A stretch of 51,903 nt of DNA from Candidatus Eremiobacterota bacterium (GCA_031082125.1 JAVHLM010000041.1:1-51903); one strand, 5' to 3'; shown: positions 7,404 to 15,466, counted from the stretch's first letter. Program-made: numbers and translations. Notes: generated by a model not told the origin, from the sequence alone.

Positions 7404-8414
7404 TCAGTTGATGCCGAACCTCTTTTTCAGCTGCGCGAGCTTCATCCCTGAATACTCAAGGTACGGTTCGGGGTTCACCGGCGACCCGGCCATCTGAACC
7501 TCATAGTGCACGTGGGAGCCCGTCGAGACTCCCGTGGAGCCCATCTGGGCAATGAGCTGGCCTTTTCTCACCACATCGCCCTGCTTGACCATGAGGGCGG
7601 AGCAGTGGCCGTAGAGAGTCGTGATACCGTTCCCATGATCTATCAGGACGGTGTAGCCGTAGCCGGAATAATAGTCGCTGTAAGTGACAGTTCCGTAAGC
7701 GGTGGCATAGATCGATGACCCGTAGGGAGCGGCGATGTCGATGCCGGAATGAAACCTTTCGTATCCGTAAATCGGGTGCATCCGCATCCCATATCCCGAC
7801 ATGAATGCGCCTGAAGCGGGCCACTGCGACGGAATGGCCTCAAGCATCCTGAGCATCCTTTGCCGGTCCTGCTCCTTCTTGAAGGCCTTCGCCTCCACCT
7901 CAAGGAGGCTCATTTCCCTGGTCTGCGCTGACAACTTGTGACTGAGCACCTTCATCTCGTTCCTTATTTTGAAGACGCTCGCATTTCCGCCTCTTGATCC
8001 CCGCAGGGGACGCTTCCTTGAGGCAATAGACTTGGAATCTGTTTTTATCCCTACTATTTTCCGCACTTCGTTGCTTTTCTTCTCGAGGGCTTCGAGTTTT
8101 GCCGACATCTCGTGGTTCTGCTTCTCCACGAGATTCGATATCTGCTTTTTCTCCACCTTGAGGGTGTCAATAATCTGTTCCTGCTGAACGCTGGAATCCT
8201 TGAGAGCCACAAGCTGTTCTTCTTTTGCTTTTATCTTCTGGGTGTTATGCCTTACAAGCGCCATGGCTGCGGAAAAGATCAGCACAAGGGCAAGAATGAT
8301 GTGCATCGGTTTGATCTTTACTACGTGGGTGTGCCGTGAACTGGAAGATACGAATCTGACAGTCCAGGCCTTTTTCAAAAAGCTTTTCTGTGTCGCCTTT
8401 CTTCTTCCCTCCAT
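7404..8414 (-). CDS. Membrane-anchored M23 (LytM) peptidoglycan peptidase
   Basis: 336 aa. A basic N-terminus leads to one transmembrane helix (about residues 37-52), then a long coiled-coil (LVALKDSSVQQEQ to EVRKIVGIK), and a C-terminal LytM/M23 domain. Zinc ligands are visible in FHSGIDIA (His and Asp) and HVHYE. It probably cleaves peptidoglycan cross-bridges from the periplasmic side, or regulates amidases as EnvC-type proteins do; the intact H..D and HxH motifs favour an active enzyme. AGGAGG 7 nt before the ATG at 8414 decides the start over an upstream in-frame Met. Confidence 0.88.
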   Translation of the reverse strand: MEGRRKATQKSFLKKAWTVRFVSSSSRHTHVVKIKPMHIILALVLIFSAAMALVRHNTQKIKAKEEQLVALKDSSVQQEQIIDTLKVEKKQISNLVEKQNHEMSAKLEALEKKSNEVRKIVGIKTDSKSIASRKRPLRGSRGGNASVFKIRNEMKVLSHKLSAQTREMSLLEVEAKAFKKEQDRQRMLRMLEAIPSQWPASGAFMSGYGMRMHPIYGYERFHSGIDIAAPYGSSIYATAYGTVTYSDYYSGYGYTVLIDHGNGITTLYGHCSALMVKQGDVVRKGQLIAQMGSTGVSTGSHVHYEVQMAGSPVNPEPYLEYSGMKLAQLKKRFGIN

Positions 8415-8523
8415 CAAGACCTCCTTTTCATGTCCTTCGGGCTCTCTTTCTTTCTCCCGCAAAAAACGAAAAGATTTCAGACAATTCTACAAAATTTTTC
8501 AAACTCCTCCTTGGGATCATATT

Positions 8524-8794
8524 TTTGTGCACTTACCCTTGAGGCTACCCTTCACAGCGTTACTGCCGCAGTTAGCTCCAACCAGGTGAATCTGCGGCAC
8601 ATGGTAGTGCTTACTTACCGCTGCTTCCTTCCGGACCTGACGGGGTTCATAAGTTACCATTGCGCAGAGCCCGATCTTCAACACCACTTGCGACAGGCAG
8701 TCCTGGAAGCGTAGATCCCCTCAGGCAAGTTTTCAGCCCTGCTATAGCGGATTGCAGGCAGAGGGAACCGCTACCTCCCCACCTAGCACAAAAA
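8524..8794 (-). ncRNA. ffs: Signal recognition particle RNA, large bacterial type
   Basis: The minus strand carries the SRP core TCCGGAAGGAAGCAGCGGTA (8616-8635), the Ffh-binding helix 8 region with the tetraloop side, and at the 5' end GTGCTAGGTGGGGAGGTAGC with GCAATCCGCTATAGCAGGG, as in the Alu domain of Bacillus-type SRP RNA. The ends pair (TTTGTGC at 5' with GCACAAA at 3'), which sets the limits at about 270 nt. This is the long form with an Alu domain, not the short 4.5S RNA. It begins 13 nt after tRNA-Ser(GGA) and is probably cut from the same transcript. Confidence 0.93.
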
Positions 8795-8807
8795 TCCGTT
8801 TACTAAG

Positions 8808-8904
8808 TGGCGGAGAGAGAGGGATTCGAACCCTCGAGACAGATTATACATCCGTCTACACGATTTCCAGTCGTGCGCTTTCAACCAAACTCAGCCATCT
8901 CTCC
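8808..8904 (-). tRNA. tRNA-Ser(GGA)
   Basis: A class II tRNA with GGAGAGA acceptor, long variable arm, TTCGAATCC T-loop and anticodon GGA in the GACTGGAAATC loop. CCA is encoded (8808-8810), unlike in the neighbouring tRNAs. It lies directly upstream of the SRP RNA. Confidence 0.95.
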
Positions 8905-8918
8905 AAAAGTTACCTTTT

Positions 8919-8947
8919 ATGATACAAGGAAATCTTCCATAAGTCAA
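8919..8947 (-). promoter_or_regulatory. Promoter for tRNA-Ser(GGA) and SRP RNA
   Basis: On the minus strand TTGACT (8942-8947), a 17-nt spacer and TATCAT (8919-8924) lie 15 nt before the tRNA 5' end, at the right distance for a stable-RNA promoter. Confidence 0.65.
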
Positions 8948-9097
8948 CTTTTCAGAACCTCAATAAAATTGCATAGCCCCTGAGAGCAGTGAACCATAGA
9001 GAGAAGGTGTGAGAAAAACACCAGATGTTAACAATTATGTAATAATTCCACGCCCTCCATGCCCCATGCCGTTTTTCAGCTCTCCTGGTCATGACCG

Positions 9098-9133
9098 CAA
9101 AAAAGACAGCCCCCTTCACGAAGAGGGCTGTCT
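9098..9133 (-). terminator. Rho-independent terminator after tRNA-Ser(CGA)
   Basis: Reading leftward, AGACAGCCC and GGGCTGTCT form a stem around a short loop and are followed by six T. It lies 8 nt past the tRNA 3' end and closes the tRNA/tadA transcript. Confidence 0.85.
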
Positions 9134-9140
9134 GTAAGAA

Positions 9141-9229
9141 CGGAGAGAGAGGGATTCGAACCCCCGAAGACCTCACGGCCTTACTCGATTTCGAGTCGAG
9201 CGCTTTCAACCAGGCTCAGCCATCTCTCC
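9141..9229 (-). tRNA. tRNA-Ser(CGA)
   Basis: A class II tRNA with GGAGAGA acceptor, long variable arm and anticodon CGA (GACTCGAAATC). CCA is not encoded. Its 5' 24 nt are also the last codons and stop of tadA: the D-stem sequence GGCTGAGCCTGGTTGA supplies the tadA stop. Confidence 0.95.
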
Positions 9230-9712
9230 TTCATGTGCCCGGGATGCCCTGAGACGCTCCCTGAAGAAGCGCTCAAGCACCATGCGGCACTCCCCTTCAA
9301 GCACGCCGGCCTTGACCCTGACAGTTCTCCCGAGACCGGGATAGTCCGCTATGTTCAGCACCGAACCTACGGCGCCTATTTTTTCATCGTGAGCCCCAAA
9401 CACAACCCTTTCCACGCGGGCTTCCAGGAGAGCTCCGGCACACATGGGACAGGGCTCGAGAGTCACGTAGAGGGTGCACCCCTCAAGACGCCAGTCCCCA
9501 ATCACCTCGGCGGCCCTTTTTATCGCCGTCATCTCTGCATGGCCGAGGGGATCACGGCAGGTCTCCCTTGTGTTGTGAGCCCTGCTGAGCACTTGCCCCC
9601 CCTTCACTATGAGGGCCCCCACGGGGATTTCACCTATATCGAAGGCTGCCCGAGCCTCGCAGAGGGCCTCTCTCATATACAGACTGTCAACGCTTTCCAT
9701 GCCGTTCAACAT
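9206..9712 (-). CDS. tadA: tRNA-specific adenosine deaminase TadA
   Basis: 168 aa. TadA converts A34 to inosine in tRNA-Arg(ACG). Zinc and catalytic motifs are intact: HAEMTAI and PCPMCAGALL. The N-terminus LYMREALCEARAA and the GAHDEKIGAVGS block are typical. Two starts are possible, ATG 9712 and ATG 9700, neither with a strong ribosome site; the frame is open further upstream but that sequence is tRNA-Arg. The C-terminal residues EMAEPG and the stop are read from the tRNA-Ser(CGA) gene. The gene sits between its tRNA substrate tRNA-Arg(ACG) and tRNA-Ser, so it is probably expressed from a mixed tRNA-mRNA transcript. Confidence 0.93.
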   Translation of the reverse strand: MLNGMESVDSLYMREALCEARAAFDIGEIPVGALIVKGGQVLSRAHNTRETCRDPLGHAEMTAIKRAAEVIGDWRLEGCTLYVTLEPCPMCAGALLEARVERVVFGAHDEKIGAVGSVLNIADYPGLGRTVRVKAGVLEGECRMVLERFFRERLRASRAHEGEMAEPG

Positions 9713-9722
9713 TTTTCCAAGG

Positions 9723-9796
9723 CGCGCTCGAGAGGGCTCGAACCTCCAACCTTCGGCTCCGGAGGCCGACGCTCTATCCAGTTGAGCTACGAGCGC
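9723..9796 (-). tRNA. tRNA-Arg(CCG)
   Basis: A 74-nt cloverleaf with GCGCTCG acceptor paired to CGAGCGC, anticodon CCG in GCCTCCGGAGC and T-loop TTCGAGC. CCA is not fully encoded. It ends 10 nt before the tadA start. Confidence 0.95.
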
Positions 9797-9802
9797 AGGG
9801 AG

Positions 9803-9876
9803 CGCGCCCGAGAGGATTCGAACCTCCAACCTACAGATCCGTAGTCTGTTGCTCTATCCAGTTAAGCTACGGGCGC
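9803..9876 (-). tRNA. tRNA-Arg(ACG)
   Basis: A 74-nt cloverleaf with GCGCCCG acceptor, anticodon ACG in GACTACGGATC and T-loop TTCGAAT. A34 is the site deaminated by TadA, whose gene is the next protein gene downstream. CCA is not encoded. A 6-nt spacer separates it from tRNA-Arg(CCG). Confidence 0.95.
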
Positions 9877-9885
9877 ATAAGCCTT

Positions 9886-9956
9886 TTTCATCATCTGCGC
9901 TCCCGCAGATGATGAAAGAAAAAGTTATAGGACGGTTCTCCCCTGCCCTATAACTT
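9886..9956. other. Two perfect stem-loops in the tRNA spacer
   Basis: The first has a 14-bp stem (9886-9899 with 9904-9917) and a 4-nt loop; the second a 10-bp stem (9922-9931 with 9947-9956) and a 15-nt loop. Neither is followed by a T-run in the leftward direction of the tRNA genes, so they look like processing or transcript-stabilising structures between tRNA-Ser(GCT) and tRNA-Arg(ACG) rather than standard terminators. Confidence 0.6.
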
Positions 9957-9968
9957 GGTATCGGCAAG

Positions 9969-10061
9969 CGGAGAGACTGGGATTCGAACCCAGGGTAAGG
10001 GCTTAAAAACCCCTACAAACGCTTAGCAGGCGCTCGCCTTCAGCCACTCGGCCATCTCTCC
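9969..10061 (-). tRNA. tRNA-Ser(GCT)
   Basis: A class II tRNA with GGAGAGA acceptor, long variable arm and anticodon GCT in the CCTGCTAAG loop. CCA is not encoded. It lies 72 nt downstream of dnaN. Confidence 0.95.
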
Positions 10062-10133
10062 ATCACACAAAGAGAACTGTTTTTGATATTTTATCACATT
10101 TCCCTTCTCTTTGCAATATGTCCGGCTGAACCG

Positions 10134-11261
10134 TCATTCCACCGCAGCCTCTTCTTTTATCCTCACCGGCATTACGACATAGAGGTACTTGTCCTTCCCC
10201 TTTGGCTTTATCACGCCGGGGCTCTCGTTATTGCTCACCTCAAATATCACCGTCTCATCCTGAAGAGTGGCAAGCACATCAAGAAAATACTGTCCATTGA
10301 AGGCAATCTCCACCTCGTCACCCTCAAGTGAGCAGGGGACCTCCTCATAGGCACTGCCCACGTCAGGTGTATTGGCCTTCAGAATAAGCCTGTCACTCTT
10401 GATAAAAGTCTTCACAAGAAAAGGGTTGTTTTTTTCCTGGGCCATGATGAGAGTACGTCTCATCGCGGAGAGAAACTTCTGCCTCGATATGGTGATTTTT
10501 TTGCTTGAACGCTCGGGAATCACCTGTTCAAACTGGGGAAACTTCCCTTCAAGAATCCTCGAGAGGATAAAGACGCTTCCCGTGTCAAAGAAGACCTGCC
10601 CGCTTTTCACTCCTATCCGGACCTTGTCGTCGGTATCCTTGAGAAACTTCGATATTTCGGAGAGGGTATGGCCTGGAATAACAAATTTCAGCTCTTTTGG
10701 TGAATCCCTCTCAATATCTTCCTTCATCATGGCGAGCCGTCTGCCGTCAGTGGCAATGAAGTCGGCGGTGTTGCCTTTCACTATCACCAGCACGCCTGTA
10801 AGGACCGCCCTCGTCTCCTCCTTTGAAGCTGTCGCGAATATGACGCTCCTTATAGTCTCCTTGAGATTCCTCTGCGATATCACGATGTCAGGCTTCTCGT
10901 CAAACCTCGGGATGAGGGGAAATTCATCGGGCGGGAGCGTCATGAACCGGTAATTAGAGGAGCTGCATTTCACCTCGAGCTCCTCTCCATCCTTCTGAAG
11001 GGAGAGATCCTCATCGGGAAGCAGCTTCACTATATCCTTGAACTTGTCGGCAGGAGTAGTAAAGGAGCCCTCTTCAATCACCTGGGCGTCTGTGACGCAC
11101 TCAATTCCCAGCTCCAGATCCGTCGCTGATACCTTAAGCCTTCCTGTCTCGGCATTGATGAGAAAATGCGAGAGGATGGGAAGGGGGCTCTTCTGGCTTA
11201 TTGCGTTGGAGGCAATGGATATGGCGTTTTCAAGATCCTTTTTGTGGATGGTAGCTCTCAT
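10134..11261 (-). CDS. dnaN: DNA polymerase III beta sliding clamp
   Basis: 375 aa, the usual size. The three repeated clamp domains are recognisable: MRATIHKKDLENAI start, KSPLPILSHFLI, TDLELGI, FIATDGRRLAM in domain 2, and a C-terminal YLYVVMPVRI. It forms the ring that tethers polymerase III to DNA. AAGGAGAT 9 nt before the ATG at 11261 sets the start; the frame continues upstream into the origin element but without family sequence. It follows dnaA on the same strand across a 258-nt gap holding DnaA-binding sequences. Confidence 0.96.
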   Translation of the reverse strand: MRATIHKKDLENAISIASNAISQKSPLPILSHFLINAETGRLKVSATDLELGIECVTDAQVIEEGSFTTPADKFKDIVKLLPDEDLSLQKDGEELEVKCSSSNYRFMTLPPDEFPLIPRFDEKPDIVISQRNLKETIRSVIFATASKEETRAVLTGVLVIVKGNTADFIATDGRRLAMMKEDIERDSPKELKFVIPGHTLSEISKFLKDTDDKVRIGVKSGQVFFDTGSVFILSRILEGKFPQFEQVIPERSSKKITISRQKFLSAMRRTLIMAQEKNNPFLVKTFIKSDRLILKANTPDVGSAYEEVPCSLEGDEVEIAFNGQYFLDVLATLQDETVIFEVSNNESPGVIKPKGKDKYLYVVMPVRIKEEAAVE

Positions 11262-11519
11262 TCTAGTGATCTCCTTTTCTGGTAGTGGGGAGGTGAAAGT
11301 CTTTGTCACCAGCCTCTATAAATCCATGCAATACAAGTACATGCCATGTAGTAGTAGTAGTAAGAGCTGTGGATTCTGTGGAAAAGGCGCACAAGGCCGC
11401 AGCCGCAGGGGTTTTGGCGCAGCATGTGCTGTGGGAAGTCTTGTGAAAACCTACGAACATGTGTTCCCTCTTTCCTCATGGCCTTCCTTTGTTCTCTTCT
11501 TTTCCCTTTTATCCACAGG
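11262..11519. other. oriC part in the dnaA-dnaN gap: DnaA boxes and DnaA-trios
   Basis: Two abutting DnaA boxes in minus orientation, GAATCCACA (11368-11376) and TTTTCCACA (11377-11385), are followed leftward by GC-rich GCTC and then tandem trinucleotides (TAG x4 plus TAA on the plus strand, 11349-11363). Box, GC step and trio repeats are the arrangement of the Bacillus basal unwinding element, where DnaA spreads on single-stranded DNA. A consensus box TTATCCACA lies at 11509-11517, next to the dnaA stop. The rest of the gap shows no gene. Confidence 0.75.
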
Positions 11520-12908
11520 TTACGAGCGATCTTTTAACTGGTTTTTAATATTTTCAATATTGTTTTTTGTGGAAGGATCGTCGAGGAGTCCTGTCACCTT
11601 GTTGTAGGCATGAATGACCGTGGAGTGGTCTTTTTTTCCAAAGGCTTTTGCCGTATCAGGGTAGGAGAGGTTGGTAAGCTCCTTGGTGAGATACATGGCG
11701 ATATGGCGGGGATAGGCAAATCTCTGGTCCCTCCTTATGCTGATGATGTCAGTAGCCTTTATGCCGAAGTATTCGGCAACCTTCTTCTGGATTATCTCAG
11801 GGGTGAGAAACCTGTCCTGAGTGTCAGGCAGGATGCTCTTGAGAGCGTCCTGGGCTATCTGGAGATCAATGTTCTTCTTGTGAAACGAAGCGTAAGCCAC
11901 GACGCGGATAAGGGCTCCCTCGAGCTCCCTGATGTTTGACGTGATTTTCTCCGCGATAAAGGCGATAACCTCGAGGGGCACCTTTATCTTTTCAGAATCA
12001 GCTTTTCTCCTGAGGATGGCCTCCCTTGTCTCTATGTCAGGCGACTGGATGTCGGCGATGAGGCCCCATTCAAAGCGGGATCTGAGCCTGTCGGAGAGGG
12101 TGGGTATCTCCTTGGGAGGCCTGTCACTTGTGAGCACTATCTGCTTTCTTTCATCATGGAGGGCGTTGAAGGTGTGGAAAAACTCGTCCTGGGTCCTCTC
12201 CTTGCCTATCAGGAACTGGATGTCGTCGATGAGGAGCACGTCCACGTTCCGGTACTTGTCCTTGAACTGCACCATCTTGCGCTCTTCAAGGCACCGGATA
12301 AGCTCTGAGGCGAATTTTTCCGTCGAGATGTAAAACACGTTGAGGGTGTTCCTGGTGCCCATTATCTCATTGCCGATTGCCTGGAGAAGGTGGGTTTTGC
12401 CAAGGCCCACGCCTCCGTAAATGAAAAGGGGATTGTATGACGATCCGGGTGAGTCCGAGACGGCGCGGCAGGCCGACCAGGCAAAGTTGTTGCTGTTTCC
12501 CACGACAAAGGTATCAAAGGTATAGCGTGGGTTCAGAAAGAATGCCTGCGGCGCCGGTTGCTGGAGCTCTCTGGAAGGGGACGCCTGGGGCGCCTGGAGA
12601 AGTCCATGGGGCTCTTCCTTCGTTGACCCGTTTCCCTGGGGTTCCATGGCGGTGATGCTGAGGGTGTACCGTTCGCCGCTGAGGCCGGAAAGGGTGTCGG
12701 TGATGAGCTTCTTGCACTCGCTTTTCCTTTTGAGGAGGTTTTTTGCGAAGGGCGTTACTCCAATGGTAAAGGTGTTCTTTTCCAGCGAAAGGGGCTTTAC
12801 GTCCTTGAGGCACATTTCGAAGGTGGGCTTTTCGACGGAATTCTCAAGAATCTTCAGGCACTCTTTCCAGAGCAGCTCAATGTCAGGTGATTTAACAGAC
12901 TCGTTCAT
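11520..12908 (-). CDS. dnaA: Chromosomal replication initiator DnaA
   Basis: 462 aa. Domain I (ELLWKECLKILENSV), a variable linker rich in Pro and Gln (about residues 95-125), AAA+ domain III with Walker A GGVGLGKTH and Walker B VLLIDDIQFL, and the DNA-binding domain IV ending in DHSTVIHAYNKV. It binds DnaA boxes and opens the origin. AAGGAGAT 8 nt before the ATG at 12908 sets the start over upstream in-frame codons. DnaA boxes occur on both sides of the gene, allowing autoregulation. Leftward orientation matches transcription away from the origin. Confidence 0.97.
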   Translation of the reverse strand: MNESVKSPDIELLWKECLKILENSVEKPTFEMCLKDVKPLSLEKNTFTIGVTPFAKNLLKRKSECKKLITDTLSGLSGERYTLSITAMEPQGNGSTKEEPHGLLQAPQASPSRELQQPAPQAFFLNPRYTFDTFVVGNSNNFAWSACRAVSDSPGSSYNPLFIYGGVGLGKTHLLQAIGNEIMGTRNTLNVFYISTEKFASELIRCLEERKMVQFKDKYRNVDVLLIDDIQFLIGKERTQDEFFHTFNALHDERKQIVLTSDRPPKEIPTLSDRLRSRFEWGLIADIQSPDIETREAILRRKADSEKIKVPLEVIAFIAEKITSNIRELEGALIRVVAYASFHKKNIDLQIAQDALKSILPDTQDRFLTPEIIQKKVAEYFGIKATDIISIRRDQRFAYPRHIAMYLTKELTNLSYPDTAKAFGKKDHSTVIHAYNKVTGLLDDPSTKNNIENIKNQLKDRS

Positions 12909-13204
12909 TGTCGGGATCTCCTTATAAGGGATAGTCTGGTTGGTATGGGGAAAAACGGTCTTTTTCTCTTTCATCATGCTCTTCGAAGTCTTTTAAAAAT
13001 CTCCTCTTCATGAGTTTTCCACATATCCACAGAATCGCAGGTCTCCCTGTGGATAACTTTTTCCGATAAGCCTGCCATCGTCATAGAGACTCAAGAAAAA
13101 AAATATGGTGGAAAATGTTTTCCCCACATGGGACTCCGGGGGTGCCTCCCGGCGCTCCGGGGGGCCGAAAGCATGAAAGGCATGCCATGACAGGCTTTCT
13201 GAAC
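12909..13204. other. oriC part upstream of dnaA: DnaA-box cluster
   Basis: Within about 40 nt lie TTTTCCACA (13015-13023), ATATCCACA (13023-13031) and an exact TGTGGATAA (13048-13056, minus orientation). The flanks contain AT-rich tracts (about 12992-13000 and 13094-13119). No gene is visible in this roughly 300-nt gap. Together with the boxes between dnaA and dnaN it makes a bipartite origin, and transcription diverges around it. Confidence 0.7.
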
Positions 13205-13233
13205 TTGACATTCACCATGGGGCAAGGTATAAT
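13205..13233 (+). promoter_or_regulatory. Consensus sigma-70 promoter of rpmH
   Basis: TTGACA (13205-13210), exactly 17 nt, then TATAAT (13228-13233): a full match to the housekeeping consensus, 60 nt before rpmH. It probably drives rpmH through yidC and jag. Confidence 0.88.
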
Positions 13234-13293
13234 ATCACCCATCCGATAGTGCGGTCTTTTATGTGAAAATACTGGCGAAGAGGAAACGATCCG

Positions 13294-13428
13294 ATGAAAA
13301 GAACATATCAGCCCAAGAAGCGCATAAGAAAGAAAGAGCATGGATTTCTGAAGAGAAGCGCGACAAAAAGCGGCAGGAATGTATTGAAGAGAAGGATGCA
13401 GAAGGGAAGGAAGCGCCTTTCCGCGTAG
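13294..13428 (+). CDS. rpmH: 50S ribosomal protein L34
   Basis: 44 aa, [14 protein letters not shown] start, HGFLKR middle and KRLSA end, the standard L34 form, nearly all basic. The stop TAG is followed immediately by the ATG of rnpA, the classic rpmH-rnpA junction. A consensus promoter lies upstream. Confidence 0.97.
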   Translation: MKRTYQPKKRIRKKEHGFLKRSATKSGRNVLKRRMQKGRKRLSA

Positions 13429-13776
13429 ATGCACGAAGCCTCAACTCTCAAGCACACGTGGGAGTTCTCCCGGATAATCACAGAGGGGAGAAGCGTGTCC
13501 CATCGCCTGCTTGTGCTCTATATTTCCAGTGCCGGGCCGTCTATCCGCTTCGGCATCTGCGTAGGCAAGAAAATAGGATCTTCAGTGGCAAGAAACAGGA
13601 TAAAACGGAAGCTCAGAGAGATTGTAAGGCTCAACATAAACAGGATAAGCCCTGGATGGGACTTTGTGCTTGTCGCAAGAGCACCGAGCAGCAACGCGGC
13701 CTTTCACCTTCTGCAGGAAGGCTTTCTTGAGGTCTGTGCCAGAGCGGGGATCTTGAATGAAAGGCAGGAGAGGTGA
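13429..13776 (+). CDS. rnpA: Ribonuclease P protein component
   Basis: 115 aa. The protein subunit of RNase P, which trims tRNA 5' ends. The key RNR region reads SSVARNRIKRKLREI (about residues 52-66), preceded by FGICVGKKIG. The ATG directly follows the rpmH stop. The 3' end may overlap an alternative yidD start. Confidence 0.95.
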   Translation: MHEASTLKHTWEFSRIITEGRSVSHRLLVLYISSAGPSIRFGICVGKKIGSSVARNRIKRKLREIVRLNINRISPGWDFVLVARAPSSNAAFHLLQEGFLEVCARAGILNERQER

Positions 13777-13780
13777 CGGA

Positions 13781-13987
13781 GTGAGAGAACTCGTAATCCT
13801 TATGATAAGGCTCTACCAGTTCCTCAGGAAACCCTTTCCTCCCGTGTGCCGCTTTACGCCGAGCTGCTCCCAGTATACCCTGGAGGCAGTAGCGGCCTAT
13901 GGATTCTGGAAAGGTACCTCCATGGGAGTGAAGAGAATATTGAAATGCCACCCCTTTCACAAAGGGGGCTACGATCCGGTGAAATAG
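13781..13987 (+). CDS. yidD: Membrane protein insertion factor YidD
   Basis: 68 aa from GTG 13781. YidD assists YidC in inserting inner-membrane proteins. Diagnostic blocks are IRLYQFLRKP, CRFTPSCSQYTLEA and CHPFHKGGYDPV. AGGAG lies about 9 nt before the GTG, and the family N-terminus starts here; an upstream ATG at 13757, inside rnpA, would add eight residues. The gene sits in the conserved rpmH-rnpA-yidD-yidC order. Confidence 0.93.
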   Translation: MRELVILMIRLYQFLRKPFPPVCRFTPSCSQYTLEAVAAYGFWKGTSMGVKRILKCHPFHKGGYDPVK

Positions 13988-14011
13988 CAGGCCGGGCCGG
14001 GGAGGATTGCA

Positions 14012-14701
14012 TTGCAGTATATCCAGCAGTTTTTGATGCAGGTCATAGATTTCCTCTATGAGCTCACGGGAAATTACGGGTGGTCCATCGTGATCCTTTC
14101 GGGTCTGATAAAGGTCGCCCTTTATATTCCCACCAACCAGCAGTACAAGGCCATGAAGGACATGCAGGCCATTCAGCCTGAGATAAAGAAGCTGCAGGAG
14201 AAGTTCAAGGACGATCCCCAGAAGATGAACGCCGAGATGATGCTTCTTTACAAGAAGCACAAGGTGAACCCCCTGGGGGGCTGCATTCCGCTCCTGATCC
14301 AGATGCCCATCCTGTGGGGAATCTGGCAGACCATCTCAGGCTACAATGAAGTCTTTGCGAGGGCTTATTTCCTCTGGATCGGAAGCCCTCTCTCCTACAA
14401 GTATCCCGCGGTGTTTGCAAAGAGCCTTGCGGGCCATGACATGCCCCTTCTTATCCTCTACGGGTTCAGCATGTATCTCACCCAGAAAACGAGCACCTCC
14501 GACCCCGCAACAGCGAAAGCCCAGATGGGCATGAGCATCTTCATGCCCATCTTTTTCACTTACATGATGTGGCAGTGGAAGTTTCCCTGCGCACTTATCC
14601 TTTACTGGCTCATGTTCAATCTCCTGAGCGTCTTCCAGCAGGCCATGATCATGAAGTCTTCTAAGCCTGCGCCTGCCGTGGAAAAGGGAGCCGCCTTGTA
14701 A
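14012..14701 (+). CDS. yidC: Membrane protein insertase YidC, short form
   Basis: 229 aa, the short Oxa1/SpoIIIJ type without the large periplasmic domain of proteobacterial YidC. It starts at TTG 14012, set by GGAGG 6 nt upstream. About five membrane helices; the conserved core includes GWSIVILSGLIKVALYIP (with the groove Arg replaced, Lys present), PEIKKLQEKFKDDPQKMN and NPLGGCIPLLIQMPI. The absence of an obvious Arg in the first helix is a detail to check. The C-terminus is short and not strongly basic. Confidence 0.92.
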   Translation: MQYIQQFLMQVIDFLYELTGNYGWSIVILSGLIKVALYIPTNQQYKAMKDMQAIQPEIKKLQEKFKDDPQKMNAEMMLLYKKHKVNPLGGCIPLLIQMPILWGIWQTISGYNEVFARAYFLWIGSPLSYKYPAVFAKSLAGHDMPLLILYGFSMYLTQKTSTSDPATAKAQMGMSIFMPIFFTYMMWQWKFPCALILYWLMFNLLSVFQQAMIMKSSKPAPAVEKGAAL

Positions 14702-14734
14702 GCAAACACTCTGAAGATATAAGGGGGGCACTAC

Positions 14735-15367
14735 ATGAAAGTAGTCGAAGAATACGGAAGAACAGTCGAGGAGGCAAAGAAGGCCGCTCTTGAAAAGCTT
14801 GGCGCATCAGCCGACGACAAGCGCATCGAAGTGGAGGTCATTGACGAAGGCTCCAAGGGAGTCCTCGGCTGGGGAACCAAATTTGCGCGCGTGAGGGTGA
14901 AGTTCAAGGAAGAGGCCGAGGATAAAGCGGAAGAAGTCATTTCCACGGTACTGAAGATTCTGGATCTTACCGGGGAGATCGAGAAGGAATCCGTTGAAGG
15001 CCAGCTTCATTTCAATGTCGTGGGAGGCGACCTGGGGCTTCTCATAGGGAGGCGCGGCCAGACCCTTGAAGCCCTCCAGTTTATTGTGAACCTTATTGTG
15101 AACCGTGACAGCAAGGAAAAAATGAAAATCGTCCTTGATGTCGAGGGATACCGCTCCAGGAGGGAGAAAAGCCTCCAGGACCTTGCGAGGCGTCTTGCTG
15201 AAAAAGCTCGTCAGGAAAGGAAAAATGTAGTGCTCGAGCCGATGATGGCCAATGAGAGAAGGTTAATCCACCTTGCCTTGCAGGACAATCCTCATGTGAG
15301 CACTTTTTCACAGGGCGAGGAGCCTCTGAGAAAAGTGGTCATAAGTCCCAAGAAGACGGCGTCCTGA
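14735..15367 (+). CDS. jag: RNA-binding protein KhpB/Jag
   Basis: 210 aa. Jag-N domain (about residues 1-50: VVEEYGRTVEEAKKAAL, VLGWGTKFARV), a KH domain with GRRGQTLEALQFIVN, and a C-terminal R3H domain (RERKN-like helix, then NERRLIHLALQDNPHVSTFSQGEEPLRKV). It binds RNA and is linked to cell elongation and division. It ends the rpmH-yidC run and is followed by a strong terminator. Confidence 0.95.
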   Translation: MKVVEEYGRTVEEAKKAALEKLGASADDKRIEVEVIDEGSKGVLGWGTKFARVRVKFKEEAEDKAEEVISTVLKILDLTGEIEKESVEGQLHFNVVGGDLGLLIGRRGQTLEALQFIVNLIVNRDSKEKMKIVLDVEGYRSRREKSLQDLARRLAEKARQERKNVVLEPMMANERRLIHLALQDNPHVSTFSQGEEPLRKVVISPKKTAS

Positions 15368-15397
15368 AAGGCGCCATGGATACTCTGCGTTTCTATG

Positions 15398-15427
15398 TCC
15401 CGGGATCCCGTGATCCCGGGATTTTTT
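15398..15427 (+). terminator. Rho-independent terminator after jag
   Basis: A perfect 10-bp stem (TCCCGGGATC with GATCCCGGGA), 4-nt loop CCGT and six T. It separates the rpmH-jag operon from mnmE. Confidence 0.93.
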
Positions 15428-15466
15428 ACGGGGCGCCTCGAATTCTGACCATATCGGGTGAGTGCC

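Noticed and set aside
9886-9956. Rho-independent terminators in the tRNA spacer
   Set aside because: Stems are perfect but neither has the T-run on the correct side for leftward transcription.
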